Below, piece after piece: positions 50,525-58,560 of a stretch of DNA of 64,000 bases. The position numbers were made by a program, and so were the translations under genes. The DNA lies in NCBI RefSeq assembly GCF_016623465.1, contig NZ_JAEDAJ010000002.1, positions 260,093 through 324,092 of the forward strand, read 5' to 3'. The notes beneath the pieces were generated by a model. It made no database searches. It saw only the letters and a list, made by a program, of their open reading frames with translations, and was not told the origin of the DNA. Numbering within the stretch: position 1 is the first letter of the stretch; every line of letters starts with the position of its first letter. The stretch comes from Brachybacterium halotolerans. Its GTDB lineage: Bacteria > Actinomycetota > Actinomycetes > Actinomycetales > Dermabacteraceae.

Positions 50525-51210
50525 CGCCGCGCCGCCTCGGCCTCGGGCACGTCGGGGGCCTCTGCCACGCCGGGCACGTCGGGGACGGCCTGATCAGGTG
50601 CGTGGGCCCCGACCGCGCCGGTCTGCTGCAGACGCGCGACGTATCGCGCGAGCACGTCGACCTCGATGTTCACCAGGCCCCCCTCGTCGAGGCCGCCCAG
50701 GGTGGTGGCCTCGAGTGTCGCGGGGATGAGGGAGACGCCGAAGCTGTCCTCGCCCGCGGACGTGACCGTGAGGGAGACGCCGGAGACGGTGATCGCGCCC
50801 TTCTCGGCGATCAGCGGCGCGAGCGCGGGATCGATGGCGAAGACGAGGTCGACCCAGCGTCCGCCGTCGCGGCGGCTGCGCAGGGTGGCGACGCCGTCGA
50901 CGTGCCCCTGGACGATGTGGCCGCCGAGACGGGCGTCGGCCCGCAGCGCGCGTTCGAGGTTCACGCGCGCGCCGGGGGCGACGTCGCGCAGAGCGGTGCG
51001 GCGCAGGGTCTCGGGGACCGCGTCGACCGCGAATCCGCCGTCGCCGGTGAGGTCGACCACGGTGAGGCACACGCCGTCGACCGCGATCGAGTCGCCGAGG
51101 CGGGCGTCGGACGCGGCGAGCGGGCCGCGCAGCTGCAGGCGGGCCTCGCCGCCGGGCAGCGGGGTGAGGGTCTCGAGGGTGCCGATCTCCTCGACGATGC
51201 CGGTGAACAT
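50521..51210 (-). CDS. ribE: Riboflavin synthase alpha chain
   Basis: Riboflavin synthase dismutates two lumazine molecules to riboflavin and a precursor. The protein has 229 residues with two lumazine-binding repeats (about 1-97 and 98-200): MFTGIVEEIG, DSIAVDGVCLTVVDL, RLGGHIVQGHVDGVA and GAITVSGVSLTVTSAGED. The C-terminal 25 residues (AHAPDQAVPDVPGVAEAP) are Pro/Ala-rich and beyond the domain. The ATG was taken because the family starts MFTG. Confidence 0.95.
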   Translation of the reverse strand: MFTGIVEEIGTLETLTPLPGGEARLQLRGPLAASDARLGDSIAVDGVCLTVVDLTGDGGFAVDAVPETLRRTALRDVAPGARVNLERALRADARLGGHIVQGHVDGVATLRSRRDGGRWVDLVFAIDPALAPLIAEKGAITVSGVSLTVTSAGEDSFGVSLIPATLEATTLGGLDEGGLVNIEVDVLARYVARLQQTGAVGAHAPDQAVPDVPGVAEAPDVPEAEAARR

Positions 51211-51314
51211 GGGGTCTCCTTCCGGGAGCGGACGGTGGGCGGTCCGGTGGTGGTGAGTCCGGTGGTGGATGGGCGACGGGTGGGGCGTGGGCGAGCGGAC
51301 GACGGGGGCGGGGA

Positions 51315-52547
51315 TCAGGTCCCCGAGCCAGGTGCGGGAGCGGTCCGACGGGCGATGAGGAGCACGTCCTCGCCCAGGCGCTGCACGTCCTCGGTGTGCC
51401 AGCGCGGGGCGTCGGCGAGGGTCGGGATGCCGAGGTCGGAGATCGCCGATCGGCCGGTCGCCCCGAGGTGCAGGGGCGCGAGGTAGGCGTGGATCTCGTC
51501 GATCAGGCCGGCGCGGAGGAAGGCGGTGGCGAGCCCCGGCCCGCCCTCCAGCACGGCGTGGCCGACGCCGCGGGCGGCGAGCGCGGCGAGGACCTCCTGC
51601 GGCTCGTGCGTACGCAGGTGCAGGAATCGCCCGTCGGTGCCGCGCACTGCAGCGTCCTCGGGGACGTCGCGACGTCCGACGACGACGCGCAGCGGCTGGC
51701 TGGACGCGGAAGGTCGGGGCTGCGCGAAAGTTTCGGGACCAGCGGCAGCGTCCCGCCGGGCGGCAGCGTCCCGCCGGGCGGCAGGGTCCGGCCGGGCGGT
51801 GAGCGACGGGTCGTCGGCGAGCACGGTGCCCGTGCCGACGATGATCGCGTCGGTCCGGGCGCGCACCGTGTGGGCGTGGGCGCGGGAGGCCTCGCCGGTG
51901 ATCCACCGGCTGGTGCCGTCGGCCGCGGCGACCTTGCCGTCCAGGCTCGTCGCCATCTTCAGCACGAGGTGCACGGTGGTCGGCTCGGGACTCGGTCCCT
52001 GCTCGGAGTCCGGTGCCTGCTCCGGGGCTGTCGCCCGGTCCGGCTCCGACGCCCCGTCGGCGGCCGCCCGGGCGGCCCGCGCGAGCCAGCCGCCCAGGAG
52101 CTCGCGCGACTGCTCCTCCCGCAGGCCGCCCACCACGTCGACGCCGGCCGCCGCGAGCTCGCGGGCGCCTCCGCCCGAGGCGGCGCCGGGGTCGGCCAGG
52201 GCGAAGACGACGCGGGCGATCCCGGCGTCGCGCAGCGCCCTCGTGCAGGGGCCGGTGCGGCCGGTGTGCGCGCAGGGTTCGAGGGTGACCACGGCCGTCG
52301 CGCCCCGGGTCTCGCCGCCTCGGGAGCGCGCGTCGGCGATGGCCGCGACCTCGGCGTGGGGCGTGCCGGCGCCGCGGTGCCAGCCCTCGCCGAGGGTCGT
52401 CCCGTCGGCCGCGAGGAGGACGCAGCCCACGCGGGGGTTCGCGTCCTCGGCGAGACCGCGGGCGGCGAGCGCGAGCGCGCGGTCCATCGCGGCGCGCTCG
52501 TCGGGCGTCGCGGCTGCAGCGGATGGGGGCGTGTGGTGCCCATGCAC
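51315..52547 (-). CDS. ribD: Bifunctional diaminohydroxyphosphoribosylaminopyrimidine deaminase / 5-amino-6-ribosylamino-uracil reductase
   Basis: RibD carries out the deaminase and reductase steps of riboflavin synthesis. The protein has 410 residues. The deaminase zinc motif is H64-A-E66 (GTPHAEVAAI) with PCAHTGRTGPC (C92, C101). The reductase part (from about 195) has KMATSLDGKVAAADGTSRWITG and VLEGGPGLATAFL. The GTG at 52547 has GGAGG upstream; an ATG at 52649 inside the end of the FMN riboswitch is an alternative that would add about 34 residues. It is first in the ribD-ribE-ribBA-ribH operon. Confidence 0.93.
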   Translation of the reverse strand: MHGHHTPPSAAAATPDERAAMDRALALAARGLAEDANPRVGCVLLAADGTTLGEGWHRGAGTPHAEVAAIADARSRGGETRGATAVVTLEPCAHTGRTGPCTRALRDAGIARVVFALADPGAASGGGARELAAAGVDVVGGLREEQSRELLGGWLARAARAAADGASEPDRATAPEQAPDSEQGPSPEPTTVHLVLKMATSLDGKVAAADGTSRWITGEASRAHAHTVRARTDAIIVGTGTVLADDPSLTARPDPAARRDAAARRDAAAGPETFAQPRPSASSQPLRVVVGRRDVPEDAAVRGTDGRFLHLRTHEPQEVLAALAARGVGHAVLEGGPGLATAFLRAGLIDEIHAYLAPLHLGATGRSAISDLGIPTLADAPRWHTEDVQRLGEDVLLIARRTAPAPGSGT

Positions 52548-52649
52548 GGAAGCCTCCGGATCGGCGGTGGTCCGGGGCGATGGCACGGCGGCAGAAGCGT
52601 CACCGGGGCGGACGACGGCGAGCCGACGCCGCGCACAGCGACGCCACAT

Positions 52650-52768
52650 CTCCTCCCATCCGGACTTTTACCGTCGGTCCTGGAGTTCCACCAGGTCAAC
52701 CGGCTCCCGAGGGAGCCGGGTCGCGGACTGTCACCGCCGGTTCAGAGTTTCACTGACCCCGGAGAATG
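52650..52768 (-). promoter_or_regulatory. FMN riboswitch (RFN element)
   Basis: On the minus strand the conserved parts appear in order: ggggtcagtgaaactctgaa, ccggcggtgacagtccgcga, a variable GC-rich arm (ccggctccctcgggagccgg), then gaccgacggtaaaagtccgg and atgggaggag. It would turn off rib expression when FMN is abundant. Its 3' edge contains a GGGAGGAG sequence in front of an ATG, so ligand binding may also block translation. Confidence 0.95.
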
Positions 52769-52786
52769 TGGTTCATTCGCGAGCGA

Positions 52787-52792
52787 CACTAG
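52787..52792 (-). promoter_or_regulatory. Putative -10 element of the rib operon
   Basis: TAGTGT on the minus strand (in gtgcTAGTGTcgc) lies about 20 nt upstream of the riboswitch 5' end. The -35 region is unclear. Confidence 0.4.
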
Positions 52793-52848
52793 CACCGCGA
52801 TCCGGGTGCTCGAGAAGTCGGTGTCGCGGTGTGAACACTGCCCAGCCC

Positions 52849-54207
52849 TCAGGCGACGCGGTCGGGGAACTCGACCCTCATGCCGTGCAGGCGGTATCCG
52901 GCGACGACGTCGTCCCAGGCGATCTCGGGGGCACATGCGAGGCGCGGGGCGGCGTCGAGCAGATGCTCCAGCAGCACCGCCGACTCGGTGATCGCGAGGT
53001 GCTCGCCGGGGCAGCGATGGGGCCCCGCGCCGAAGCTGAACCCGGCCGGCGAGACCCCGCGCGGCAGCGGGCGGTGGGGCCTGATCTCGAGCGGATCCTC
53101 CCCCATGACCTGCGCGTCCGCGTTGGCGTCCCGGACGTGGACGTCGATCAGGTCACCGGGCCGGACGTCGGCCGACGCGGGGCATCCGGACACGTCGAAG
53201 GGCTCCCGCGCGCGGCGGTAGAGGTGCCCGACCACGGGCTCGAGCCGGATGATCTCCCGCAGGATCGCGGCCTTCTCCTCGCGGTCGCCGGCGAGGAACT
53301 CCGTGCGCAGCGCCTCGTCGTCCAGGAGGCGCCAGCACGCCATCACCAGGAACTCGCGGGTGGTGATCATCCCGGCGCTCGCGTAGGTGACGCATTCGAC
53401 GAGGATGTCGGCGCCGCGCGCGCCCTGGTCGAGCAGGTGGCTGATCACGTCGTCGGCGGGGTGTCGGCGTCGCCGGCGGATCGCCGGGCGGACGTCGCGC
53501 AGGTGGAAGGCGGCGAGCGGTCCGAGCCCGCGGACGGCGGCGAGCGCCCACTGCGGCAGGGAGCGGCCCCAGCGCGGGCGGGTCAGGTCGACGTCCGGCT
53601 GCCGCTGCAGGCGCACGAGCCGGCGCGACATCGCCTCCAGGGGCGAGGCGGTGAGGCCGACGATCTCGCGGCTCACCGCCACCGAGTAGAGCAGGGCGAG
53701 CTGACCGAGGTCGCAGCCGCCCTCGCGGACCGCCTCGCCGACGAGGCGGACGGCCTCGCGCTCCATGGTCTCCGCGCTGGAGCGTTCGATGCCCTGCGGG
53801 GAGAAGAAGCGGCCGACGGCGCGGCGCTGGGCGTCGTGGCCGGGTCCGTCGGACAGCAGGATCGGGTGGCGGCGCAGCCGGCCGCTCGGGATCGCCTCCG
53901 CGGTGAACCCTGCCTGCGTCGTGCCCTCGCGGCGCCGGAGCACCTCGCGCGCCGCCGGGTGCGATCGGATCCTCCAGACGCGCGGGACACGGGCGTCACC
54001 CGTCCGGTCAGTGCCCGGATCCGCGCCGGGGACGCGCGGGCCCCGGAGCAGGGACCGCAGGCCGAGGGGACCCGCGCCGGGGATGTCGCTGTGCAGCGGG
54101 CAGCCGCGTTCCTCGGGACGATCCGAGCGTCGGGAGCCGGCAGGATCGGCGCCGGAGCCGGTGGGATCGGCGCGGGCGTCGTCGGAGCCGGTGGGGTCGC
54201 GGCTCAC
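52849..54207 (-). CDS. Cytochrome P450
   Basis: This 452-residue P450 has the heme-binding motif FSFGAGPHRCPGEHLAI with Cys399, the ExxR helix EIIRLEP and an I-helix segment YASAGMITTREFL in place of the usual AGxxTT. A Pro/Gly/Asp-rich N-terminus (about 35 residues) precedes the fold; there is no membrane anchor, so it is a soluble bacterial type. The GTG start overlaps the stop of the GGPP synthase gene (GTGA), so the two are translationally coupled. No ferredoxin gene is adjacent. A role in modifying the carotenoid or another GGPP-derived terpenoid is inferred from position. Confidence 0.92.
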   Translation of the reverse strand: MSRDPTGSDDARADPTGSGADPAGSRRSDRPEERGCPLHSDIPGAGPLGLRSLLRGPRVPGADPGTDRTGDARVPRVWRIRSHPAAREVLRRREGTTQAGFTAEAIPSGRLRRHPILLSDGPGHDAQRRAVGRFFSPQGIERSSAETMEREAVRLVGEAVREGGCDLGQLALLYSVAVSREIVGLTASPLEAMSRRLVRLQRQPDVDLTRPRWGRSLPQWALAAVRGLGPLAAFHLRDVRPAIRRRRRHPADDVISHLLDQGARGADILVECVTYASAGMITTREFLVMACWRLLDDEALRTEFLAGDREEKAAILREIIRLEPVVGHLYRRAREPFDVSGCPASADVRPGDLIDVHVRDANADAQVMGEDPLEIRPHRPLPRGVSPAGFSFGAGPHRCPGEHLAITESAVLLEHLLDAAPRLACAPEIAWDDVVAGYRLHGMRVEFPDRVA

Positions 54208-55472
54208 CGCGACCTCCCGTCGAGCTCCTCGATCACGGCGCCGAGCACGCGGGCGGCGGGTGCGGGGACGACGTCCTGGGCCTCCGCGAGGACGGCGCGC
54301 GCCTGCACCACCTCCCGCGCTGCGAGCGCCTGCACGTGCGCCTCGGCGCCGCAGTCCGCGAGCAGTGAGCGCACGTGCCGACCGTCGGGAGCGCACAGGT
54401 CTGGGCTTCCCAGGGCCGCCTCGATGAGCGGCCAGTCGGGCGTGCCGCGGGCGAAGTCCGTGATCGCCGTCTGCTTTCCCTCGCGCAGGTCGGAGCTGGG
54501 GTCCTTGCCGTGCTCGGCGGCGGACCCGAACACGGAGAGGGCGTCGTCCTGATGCTGGAAGGCGATGCCCAGGTGCCGTCCGGCGCTCGTGAGCGCATCG
54601 CGTGCGGGCTCGGGGGCGCCGGCCAGGACGCAGGCCGCGCGCAGGGGCAGCTCGAAGCTGTAGGTGGCCGTCTTGGTGCGGGTCATCTCCGCGATCACGT
54701 CCGTCTCGGGGGCGACGATGCCGTCGCTGAGCGAGACGTCGAGGAACTCGCCGACGGCGGACTCGGCGACAGCATCGCCCAAGGCGTCCAGCAGCGCGAG
54801 ACGCTCGGAGCGGGGCAGGTCGACGCGCGCGAACACCTGGTGGGCGAGGGCGAGCATCTGGTCGCCGACCAGGACGGCGGTGCTGCGGGCCCAGTGGCTG
54901 CGGCGGTCGTCCGTCCCCGCCGAGCCAGAGCCGGAGCCGGAGTCCGAGCGCGAGTCCGAATCCGCGGCCGAGCCGGAGCCCTGCTCCTGGGCGATCAGGG
55001 CGCCGACGAGGTTGGCGCGGCCGCGCCGGGTGAGGTCGTTGTCGATGACGTCGTCGTGGAGGAGGAAGGCGAAGTGGAGCACCTCGAGCGCCGCGGCGAG
55101 ACGCACCGCCTCGGCGCGTTCGGCGACGGGACGGCCCGTGCGCGAGGGCAGGTCCGCGCTCAGGGCGTCGAAGGCCTCCAGCAGCAGTCGCGGGCGCAGC
55201 AGCTTCCCTCCTGGGAGCTGCGCGGCGGCGAGCTCCCAGAGCTGCAGGACCTCCCCTCCGTGACGGCGTGCGCGCCGGGAACCCTCGTCCATCAGCCGCG
55301 CCGTCGCCCGGCGGACGTCCTCGCTCACGTCCATCGCGGACTCACCCGAGCTGGCGGGGACGTCTCCGGCCAGGCGGAGATCCCCCGGGGCGCGAGCGTC
55401 GTGCGCCGCGACGTCGACCTGGTCCTCGACGGCATCGATCTCCTCCATCGGCTCGCTGCTCATCTCCACCAT
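54204..55472 (-). CDS. crtE: Polyprenyl (geranylgeranyl) diphosphate synthase
   Basis: This 422-residue synthase would make GGPP for the carotenoid pathway. The first Asp-rich motif is DDVID (140-144; FAFLLHDDVIDND) and the second is in AFQHQDDALSVFG (about 305). A Gly/Ser/Asp-rich insertion (about 165-190) follows the first motif. The product length is inferred from the carotenoid genes around it. AAGGGGAC precedes the ATG. It is coupled to the P450 gene and divergent from marR at 55613. Confidence 0.9.
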   Translation of the reverse strand: MVEMSSEPMEEIDAVEDQVDVAAHDARAPGDLRLAGDVPASSGESAMDVSEDVRRATARLMDEGSRRARRHGGEVLQLWELAAAQLPGGKLLRPRLLLEAFDALSADLPSRTGRPVAERAEAVRLAAALEVLHFAFLLHDDVIDNDLTRRGRANLVGALIAQEQGSGSAADSDSRSDSGSGSGSAGTDDRRSHWARSTAVLVGDQMLALAHQVFARVDLPRSERLALLDALGDAVAESAVGEFLDVSLSDGIVAPETDVIAEMTRTKTATYSFELPLRAACVLAGAPEPARDALTSAGRHLGIAFQHQDDALSVFGSAAEHGKDPSSDLREGKQTAITDFARGTPDWPLIEAALGSPDLCAPDGRHVRSLLADCGAEAHVQALAAREVVQARAVLAEAQDVVPAPAARVLGAVIEELDGRSR

Positions 55473-55548
55473 CGTCCCCTTGTCTGCATGGTGCCTGCAC
55501 CTCGCGACCCACGGAACCGAGCGTCGCCGCGGAGTTCCTCAGCATGTC

Positions 55549-55565
55549 ATCTTCCCGGGAAAGAT
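55549..55565. promoter_or_regulatory. Palindromic operator candidate between crtE and marR
   Basis: atcttcccgggaaagat contains a perfect 10-bp palindrome ttcccgggaa with matching flanks (one offset). It lies in the 140-bp gap between divergent crtE and marR and is a natural site for the MarR-type protein. Confidence 0.5.
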
Positions 55566-55599
55566 TCCAGCCGTGGAAGCAGAATTCATCATGCGGCAG

Positions 55600-55605
55600 T
55601 AGGGT
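55600..55605 (+). promoter_or_regulatory. Putative -10 element of a leaderless promoter
   Basis: TAGGGT lies 7 nt upstream of the ATG at 55613, with no ribosome site. Confidence 0.5.
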
Positions 55606-55612
55606 GGCCGCC

Positions 55613-56248
55613 ATGACCGAGCCCGGCACGCGCGACACCGCCGCACCCGAGTCGCCCACGAGCACGCCCGACCGTCGGCCCTGGCGCGTTCACGACCTCG
55701 CCGCGAGCGATCCCGAGGGTGAACTGGCCGACCGCTCGGGACTCGACGAGACCGCCGAGCGCGAGATCGACGACCTGATGGCGGCGCTCGTCGCGCTGCG
55801 CCGGGCCGAGGAGGAGCTCTCCTCCGCATCGCGCGCCTTCATGGACCTCGGCGCGACGGACATGCGCGCCCTGCACTACCTCATCGCCGCAGCCCACACC
55901 GGTGAGCTGGCGACGCCGGGGGCCCTCGGCGAGCACCTGGGCATCTCCTCGGGCGCGACCACGAAGCTGCTGGACCGGCTCGCCCGGGGCGGGCACATCA
56001 CGCGCGGGCACCACCCCGCGGACCGTCGGGCGGTGACGATCGCCGTCTCCCCCGCGACCCGCCGCGCGGCGATGGACTCGATGGGCCGCCAGCAGGCGGG
56101 GCGGGTGCGCGCCGCTGCACGTCTGAGCTCGGAGGAGCGCGGGACCGTCACCCGCTTCCTGCTCGACATGGCCGGCGAGCTGTCCCCTGCGGGTCTGGAC
56201 TGGGCGGAGGGCTCGGCGAGGAGCGCTGGAGCACCGCATGCACGGTGA
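55613..56248 (+). CDS. MarR family transcriptional regulator
   Basis: This 211-residue MarR-type protein has the winged helix at about 85-165: ALHYLIAAAHTGELATPGALGEHLGISSGATTKLLDRLARGGHITRGHHPADRRAVTIAVS. The N-terminal 60 residues are polar and variable. It is the first gene of the marR-crtYc-crtYd-crtU operon and overlaps crtYc by 11 bp. It probably controls this operon and the divergent crtE. The start ATG has TAGGGT 7 nt upstream. Confidence 0.88.
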   Translation: MTEPGTRDTAAPESPTSTPDRRPWRVHDLAASDPEGELADRSGLDETAEREIDDLMAALVALRRAEEELSSASRAFMDLGATDMRALHYLIAAAHTGELATPGALGEHLGISSGATTKLLDRLARGGHITRGHHPADRRAVTIAVSPATRRAAMDSMGRQQAGRVRAAARLSSEERGTVTRFLLDMAGELSPAGLDWAEGSARSAGAPHAR

Positions 56249-56609
56249 GTACCTGATCCTGCTGGGGCTGTGCCTGCTGGTGACGCTGCCGCTCGAGTTC
56301 GTGATCGGAGCGCGCGTGCACCGCAGCCCGCGCCGTCTGCTCGCGACCCTGCTCCCCACCGCGATCATCTTCCTGGCCTGGGACTACGTGGGAATCCACA
56401 GGCATCACTGGCGGTACGACCCCGCGAAGATCTCCGGGATCACGCTGCCCGGCGGCATGCCGCTCGAGGAGCTGCTGTTCTTCCTGGTGATCCCGATCTG
56501 CGCGCTGCTCACGCTCGAGGCCGTGGAGATCCTCCTCGGCCGGATCCGCCGACGGACCCGCCGTCGGGCCCGCCCCGCCGACGAGGAGACGAGGAGCCGG
56601 AGTGCCTGA
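56238..56609 (+). CDS. crtYc: Lycopene cyclase subunit, CrtYc/CrtYe-type
   Basis: This 123-residue membrane protein has three hydrophobic helices and the cyclase-family motif GGMPLEELLFFLVIPICALLTLEAV (73-96). It is one of two small subunits that together form the heterodimeric cyclase of Gram-positive carotenoid clusters. The C-terminus is Arg-rich. It overlaps marR by 11 bp and crtYd by 8 bp. Whether the product ring is beta or epsilon is not visible from sequence alone; the CrtU neighbour argues for beta. Confidence 0.85.
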   Translation: MHGEYLILLGLCLLVTLPLEFVIGARVHRSPRRLLATLLPTAIIFLAWDYVGIHRHHWRYDPAKISGITLPGGMPLEELLFFLVIPICALLTLEAVEILLGRIRRRTRRRARPADEETRSRSA

Positions 56610-56937
56610 GTACACGATCCTCACCGTCATCGCGCTCCTCGCCGTCCCCGCGCTCGAGCTGCTGTGGCTGCGCACGGGCCTGTTCCGCCGCCCCGCCTAC
56701 TGGATCTCGATGGCCATCGTGCTGGGCTTCCAGATCCTGGTGGACGGCTGGCTGACGAAGCTCTCCGCCCCGATCGTCCTCTACGACGACGCGATGACCC
56801 TGGGCATCCGCTTCCCCTTCGACATCCCGATCGAGGACTTCGGATTCGGCGCCGCGATGGTCACCCTCGCGATGCTGCTGTGGACGCGCGCGGGATCGAC
56901 GAAGGCGGCCGACGAGCACCGCAGGGCGCAGCGATGA
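56602..56937 (+). CDS. crtYd: Lycopene cyclase subunit, CrtYd/CrtYf-type
   Basis: This 111-residue membrane protein has about three helices and IPIEDFGFGAAMVTLAMLLW (75-94), the companion motif of the small cyclase subunits. The GTG start overlaps crtYc by 8 bp, and the stop overlaps crtU by 4 bp (ATGA). Confidence 0.85.
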   Translation: MPEYTILTVIALLAVPALELLWLRTGLFRRPAYWISMAIVLGFQILVDGWLTKLSAPIVLYDDAMTLGIRFPFDIPIEDFGFGAAMVTLAMLLWTRAGSTKAADEHRRAQR

Positions 56938-58529
56938 GCGTACGTCCCGGCCGCGACCGCCGCGCCGTCCTGCATCGCGGGCCGACGGGGCGCGCGAGCG
57001 CACCGGCGAAGGACGTCGTGGTGGTCGGCGGCGGGATCGCGGGCATCTCGGCCGCCACCGTGCTCGCCGAGCGGGGCGTGCGCGTGCACCTCCTCGAGGC
57101 GCGCGGCACCTGGGGCGGCAGGGCGCGCTCGTGGGACCTGGGCGACGGACGCTCCATGAGCCGCGGCTTCCATGCCTTCTTCCGCCAGTACTACACGCTG
57201 CGCCGTCTGCTCGCCCGCGCCGACCCGTCCCTGGCGCACCTGCGGGACATCGGCGACTATCCGCTGCAGCTCGCGGACGGGCCCCGCGACACCTTCCGCG
57301 GCATCCCCCGCACCCCGCCGTGGAGCGTCGCGGCCTTCGCCCTGCGCAGCGACAGCTTCCCGCTGCGCGAGCTCGCCCGGGTCGACGTGCGCCGCGCCCT
57401 GGACCTGCTGCGCGTCGACTTCCCCGGCACCTTCCGCGCGCTCGACGGGACGAGCGCGCAGGACGTGCTCGATGCGCTGCGCTTCCCCCACGACGCCCGG
57501 CACCTCGCGCTCGAGGTCTTCGCGCGGTCCTTCTTCGCCGACCCCCGCGAGTTCTCCGGTGGGGAGCTCGTGGGCATGTTCCACGCCTACTTCATGGGGT
57601 CCGCGGAGGGCCTGATCTTCGACGTCCCCTGCGACGCCTACTCCCGCACGCTCTGGGATCCACTCGTCGAGCGCCTGCGCTCCCTGGGTGCGGACGCCCG
57701 CACGTCCGCCGCCGTGCACGGCATCGAGACCCTGCCGCGCCGGGCGGCCGACGGGTCGGGGTCACCGCGCGATCTCCTGGTGAGGACCGCCGACGGCGAC
57801 CTGCGCACCGACGCCGTGGTGATGGCCGCCGATCCCCGCTCCGCGCGCACCCTCCTGAGCTCTACCGCCGCGGCCGTGCCGGGGTGGCAGGGCTGGCTCG
57901 ATCGCGTCTCCGCGCAGCGCAACGCACCGCCCTTCGCCGTGCTGCGGCTGTGGCTCGATCGACCCGCCGCGCCGGACTCCCCCGCGTTCCTGGGCACCAG
58001 CGGCTTCGGGCCGCTGGACAACGTCTCGATGGTGGACCGCTTCGAGCGGACCGCGCACGACTGGGCGCAGCGCCACAGCGGGAGCGTGGTCGAGCTGCAC
58101 GCCTACGCGCTCGACCCCGCCGCCGCGACTTCCGCCCACGGGTCCGCCGACGAGTCCGCCGACGACACCGCTCGAGGCGGGAGGCTGCGCGACGAGCTGC
58201 TGCGGCAGATGCACCGCCTGCACCCCGAGCTCGCCGACGCGCACATCCTCCACGAGCAGTGGCTGGTCGAGGACGACTGCCCGCTCGTGGGCACCGAGCC
58301 GTGGGACGAGCGCCCGGGCGTGGGCACGCCGGACGCCCGCATCGTCGCCGCCGGGGACTGGCTGCGCACGCGAGAGCCGGTCGCCCTCATGGAGCGCGCC
58401 GCGCTCACGGGGGTGCAGGCGGCGAACAGCCTGCTCGCCCGCTGGGGCGTGCGCGGCGAGGACTGGTGGACGGTGCCGATGACGGGCGTGCTGCGCCGCG
58501 CCCGGTCCCGGCGGCCCCGGCGGCCGTGA
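56934..58529 (+). CDS. crtU: CrtU-like FAD-dependent carotenoid desaturase/methyltransferase
   Basis: This 531-residue flavoenzyme has an FAD motif VVVVGGGIAGISAATVLAE (28-46) and SMSRGFHAFFRQYYTLRRLL, which matches what I recall of CrtU (isorenieratene synthase) rather than CrtI. CrtU converts beta-rings to aromatic rings by desaturation and methyl shift, so an aromatic carotenoid is predicted. The C-terminal part has DCPLVGTEPWDERPGVGTPD and AGDWLRTREPVALMERAALTG, as expected for the FAD end. The ATG overlaps the crtYd stop. The stop lies in a short repeat shared with the convergent crtB-crtI gene. Confidence 0.82.
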   Translation: MSVRPGRDRRAVLHRGPTGRASAPAKDVVVVGGGIAGISAATVLAERGVRVHLLEARGTWGGRARSWDLGDGRSMSRGFHAFFRQYYTLRRLLARADPSLAHLRDIGDYPLQLADGPRDTFRGIPRTPPWSVAAFALRSDSFPLRELARVDVRRALDLLRVDFPGTFRALDGTSAQDVLDALRFPHDARHLALEVFARSFFADPREFSGGELVGMFHAYFMGSAEGLIFDVPCDAYSRTLWDPLVERLRSLGADARTSAAVHGIETLPRRAADGSGSPRDLLVRTADGDLRTDAVVMAADPRSARTLLSSTAAAVPGWQGWLDRVSAQRNAPPFAVLRLWLDRPAAPDSPAFLGTSGFGPLDNVSMVDRFERTAHDWAQRHSGSVVELHAYALDPAAATSAHGSADESADDTARGGRLRDELLRQMHRLHPELADAHILHEQWLVEDDCPLVGTEPWDERPGVGTPDARIVAAGDWLRTREPVALMERAALTGVQAANSLLARWGVRGEDWWTVPMTGVLRRARSRRPRRP

Positions 58530-58560
58530 GATCCCCGCGGTCTCTATGAGATCCCCGCGG
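58527..58560. repeat. 14-bp direct repeat at a convergent stop junction
   Basis: tgagatccccgcgg occurs at 58527-58540 and 58547-58560. The first copy includes the crtU stop; the second lies over the last codons of the crtB-crtI gene, whose stop (cta, 58544-58546) is next to it. Confidence 0.7.
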
